A model generated the notes under the pieces. It was not told the DNA's origin, did not search any database, and saw nothing but the letters and a program-made list of their open reading frames with translations. The position numbers and the translations under genes are program-made. This document shows positions 5,442 through 6,996 of a stretch of 6,996 bases of DNA, in pieces (position 1 is the stretch's first letter; each line of letters begins with the position of its first letter). This DNA is from CAZUGA01 sp964626505. Lineage in GTDB: Bacteria; Pseudomonadota; Gammaproteobacteria; Methylococcales; UBA1147. The stretch lies in NCBI GenBank assembly GCA_964626505.1, contig CAZVFR010000192.1, forward strand, positions 1-6,996. The letters run 5' to 3'.

Positions 5442-6716
5442 CTATTCGACTACAGTCAGCCCGCCCATGTATTGCTGTAAAACCTCTGGAATCGCAATAC
5501 GTCCTTGCTCATCCTGATAGTTTTCCATCACAGCAATCAGCGTGCGTCCCGCGGCCAACCCGGAACCATTCAAGGTATGCACCAACTCCGGCTTGCCGGT
5601 TTCGGGATTACGCCACCGAGCCTGCAGACGACGTGCTTGAAAATTACGAAAATTACTGCACGAAGAGATTTCCCGGTAAGTTTGTTGTCCGGGCAGCCAA
5701 ACCTCTAAGTCATAGGTTTTCGCGGATGAAAAACCCGTGTCCCCGGCACACAGCAATACTTTACGATACGGCAGCAGCAATTTCTTCAATATAGTTTCGG
5801 CGTGGCCGGTTAATTGTTCGTGCGCCTCGGATGAATCGGCAGGTCGCACGATCTGAACCAATTCAACCTTTTCAAATTGGTGTTGCCTGATCATGCCGCG
5901 AACATCCTTGCCGTACGAACCTGCTTCGCTGCGAAAGCAAGGTGTGTGAGCAACAAATCTCAGTGGCATCCGCTCATTGGCTACAATATCGTCACGCACC
6001 AGATTCGTGACCGGCACTTCCCCGGTTGGAATCAGATACAGCGGTGGTTCATTTTGAACCGCGAACAAATCTTCTTCGAATTTCGGCAACTGGCCGGTGC
6101 CACGTAAGCTTTCCGAATTCGCCAGATACGGCACATAAACCTCGGTATATCCGTGGTCTTGAGTATGCGTATCCAGATTGAATTGTATGATCGCACGCTG
6201 CAATCTGGCCAACGGACCACTCAAAGTTACAAAACGAGCGGTGGCGAGCTTGGCGCCTGCTTCGAAATCCATGTTTCCGAGTGCTGCCCCCAAATCCACG
6301 TGATCTTTGGGTTCAAAATCAAATTCCGGCGGCGTTCCCCAACGGCTGACCTCCAGATTATCATTCTCATCGCGGCCATCCGGCACATCCGCGTCCAAAA
6401 TATTCGGAATACCCAGCAGTATATCGTCCAATTTGCGTTGAACTTCGGACAACTCGGATGCGGAATTTTTCAGTTGATCGCCAAGATCCTGGACTTGATC
6501 CAGCAAGGGCTGAATATCTTGTCCTTCCGATTTCGCCTTACCGATCGCTTTAGATCGTGTATTCCTTTCGCTTTGCAGCGCCTGGGTATGAATCTGTATT
6601 TCTTTGCGGCGGGTTTCCAAATCAATAAAGGCTTGTGTATTCAAAGTGAATGCACGCCGGCTAAGCTGCTGCGCAACCTCATCTAAATTATTTCTAAACA
6701 AACGTGGATCAAGCAT
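5442..6716 (-). CDS. serS: Seryl-tRNA synthetase
   Basis: This 424-residue cytoplasmic class II aminoacyl-tRNA synthetase charges tRNA-Ser, and tRNA-Sec where present, with serine using ATP; it works as a homodimer. The N-terminal MLDPRLFRNN matches the bacterial family start. Residues about 30-100 form the two-helix coiled-coil arm that contacts the long variable arm of tRNA-Ser. The catalytic core holds the TGE serine-binding signature (231-233), motif 2 starting FRSEAGSYGKDVRG (261-274) with QHQFEKVEL (278-286), and motif 3 NGSGLAAGRTLIAVMENYQ (383-401). All key elements are intact and the length is typical. The nearest Shine-Dalgarno-like AAGGA (6733-6737) lies 16 nt before the ATG, an unusually long spacing, but the conserved N-terminus leaves little doubt about the start. 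Upstream, 124 bp away, is a CrcB-like gene, a familiar gammaproteobacterial arrangement. Confidence 0.98.
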   Translation of the reverse strand: MLDPRLFRNNLDEVAQQLSRRAFTLNTQAFIDLETRRKEIQIHTQALQSERNTRSKAIGKAKSEGQDIQPLLDQVQDLGDQLKNSASELSEVQRKLDDILLGIPNILDADVPDGRDENDNLEVSRWGTPPEFDFEPKDHVDLGAALGNMDFEAGAKLATARFVTLSGPLARLQRAIIQFNLDTHTQDHGYTEVYVPYLANSESLRGTGQLPKFEEDLFAVQNEPPLYLIPTGEVPVTNLVRDDIVANERMPLRFVAHTPCFRSEAGSYGKDVRGMIRQHQFEKVELVQIVRPADSSEAHEQLTGHAETILKKLLLPYRKVLLCAGDTGFSSAKTYDLEVWLPGQQTYREISSCSNFRNFQARRLQARWRNPETGKPELVHTLNGSGLAAGRTLIAVMENYQDEQGRIAIPEVLQQYMGGLTVVE

Positions 6717-6840
6717 GGGTGTTTACAAATTTTCCTTTTATTTTTAGCTAGTTTCGTAACGATGAAAGCGAACTTAAACAGCATGTAACTGCTCAGGCTG
6801 CCCTCAAGGTTATACGATTAAGAGGATTGCGATTTTAGGC

Positions 6841-6996
6841 TTAGACTTGTTTTCCAACCAGCGACCCCATCCAGAAGAACAGCAGGCAAACCACCGCATT
6901 ACCCATAAAAACACTAAGTAGCGTCGCGAGCTCGGATTTGAAGGTATAACCCTCTTCAATCAAATACAGGATTAAATACAAGCTGGAAAACGTCAT
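6841..6996 (-). CDS. crcB: CrcB/Fluc-like fluoride channel, C-terminal fragment cut by window edge
   Basis: Only the last 51 codons are present. The ATG at 6996 is the window edge and is probably an internal methionine, because the family needs about 120 residues. CrcB/Fluc proteins are dual-topology dimers in the inner membrane that export fluoride. The visible part begins MTFSSLYLILYLIEEG, which lines up with the TTFSTF...LLQEG region of CrcB. It then has a final hydrophobic helix (LSVFMGNAVVCLLFFW) that matches the last CrcB helix in place and length. Position directly upstream of serS is the usual gammaproteobacterial order. The second phenylalanine of the TFSTF signature appears to be leucine here, and alignment needs a one-residue gap, so this is a divergent CrcB or another small membrane protein. 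Any fluoride riboswitch would lie outside the window. Confidence 0.6.
   Translation of the reverse strand: MTFSSLYLILYLIEEGYTFKSELATLLSVFMGNAVVCLLFFWMGSLVGKQV

Noticed and set aside
6153..6686. 177-codon plus-strand frame opposite serS
   Set aside because: It is antisense to the conserved synthetase coding region, with no ribosome binding site or domain.

Overview
The window looks like a chromosomal segment of a gammaproteobacterium. Three things point there: a gene order in which a CrcB-like gene is followed by serS, a DUF2232-type membrane protein resembling the Pseudomonas protein encoded beside rpsR/rplI, and an aquaporin very close to E. coli AqpZ. Base composition is moderate, with one clearly AT-richer small gene. 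No tRNA, rRNA, CRISPR or phage gene was seen.

Left third (1-1629): a minus-strand DUF2232-like membrane protein gene (64-948) sits between two inverted copies of one short element. The left copy (1-55) runs off the window. The right copy (1034-1265) is complete at 232 bp, has long imperfect terminal inverted repeats, a 3-bp TTA target duplication and no coding capacity, so it looks like a MITE. The usual ribosomal-protein neighbours of DUF2232 are absent on the upstream side. About 360 bp of apparently non-coding DNA follow (1269-1629).

Middle (1630-4034, plus strand): a two-gene operon with overlapping stop and start codons. The first gene encodes GTP cyclohydrolase II fused to a riboflavin-type reductase domain that resembles fungal Rib7 more than bacterial RibD. 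The second encodes a medium-chain dehydrogenase lacking the usual zinc ligands. Together they suggest a pathway that starts from GTP, opens the ring, reduces the ribosyl chain and then carries out a further oxidoreduction. It may be a specialised flavin/pteridine-like branch rather than housekeeping riboflavin synthesis. No FMN riboswitch precedes it.

Right part (4070-6996, minus strand): aqpZ (water channel, convergent with the operon), a small AT-rich lipoprotein gene of unknown role, serS (seryl-tRNA synthetase), and the C-terminal end of a CrcB/Fluc-like fluoride channel that continues past the right edge.

The most interesting items are the fused GTP cyclohydrolase II-reductase with its partner dehydrogenase, and the inverted MITE pair around the DUF2232 gene, which could permit local inversion and may alter that gene's translation.
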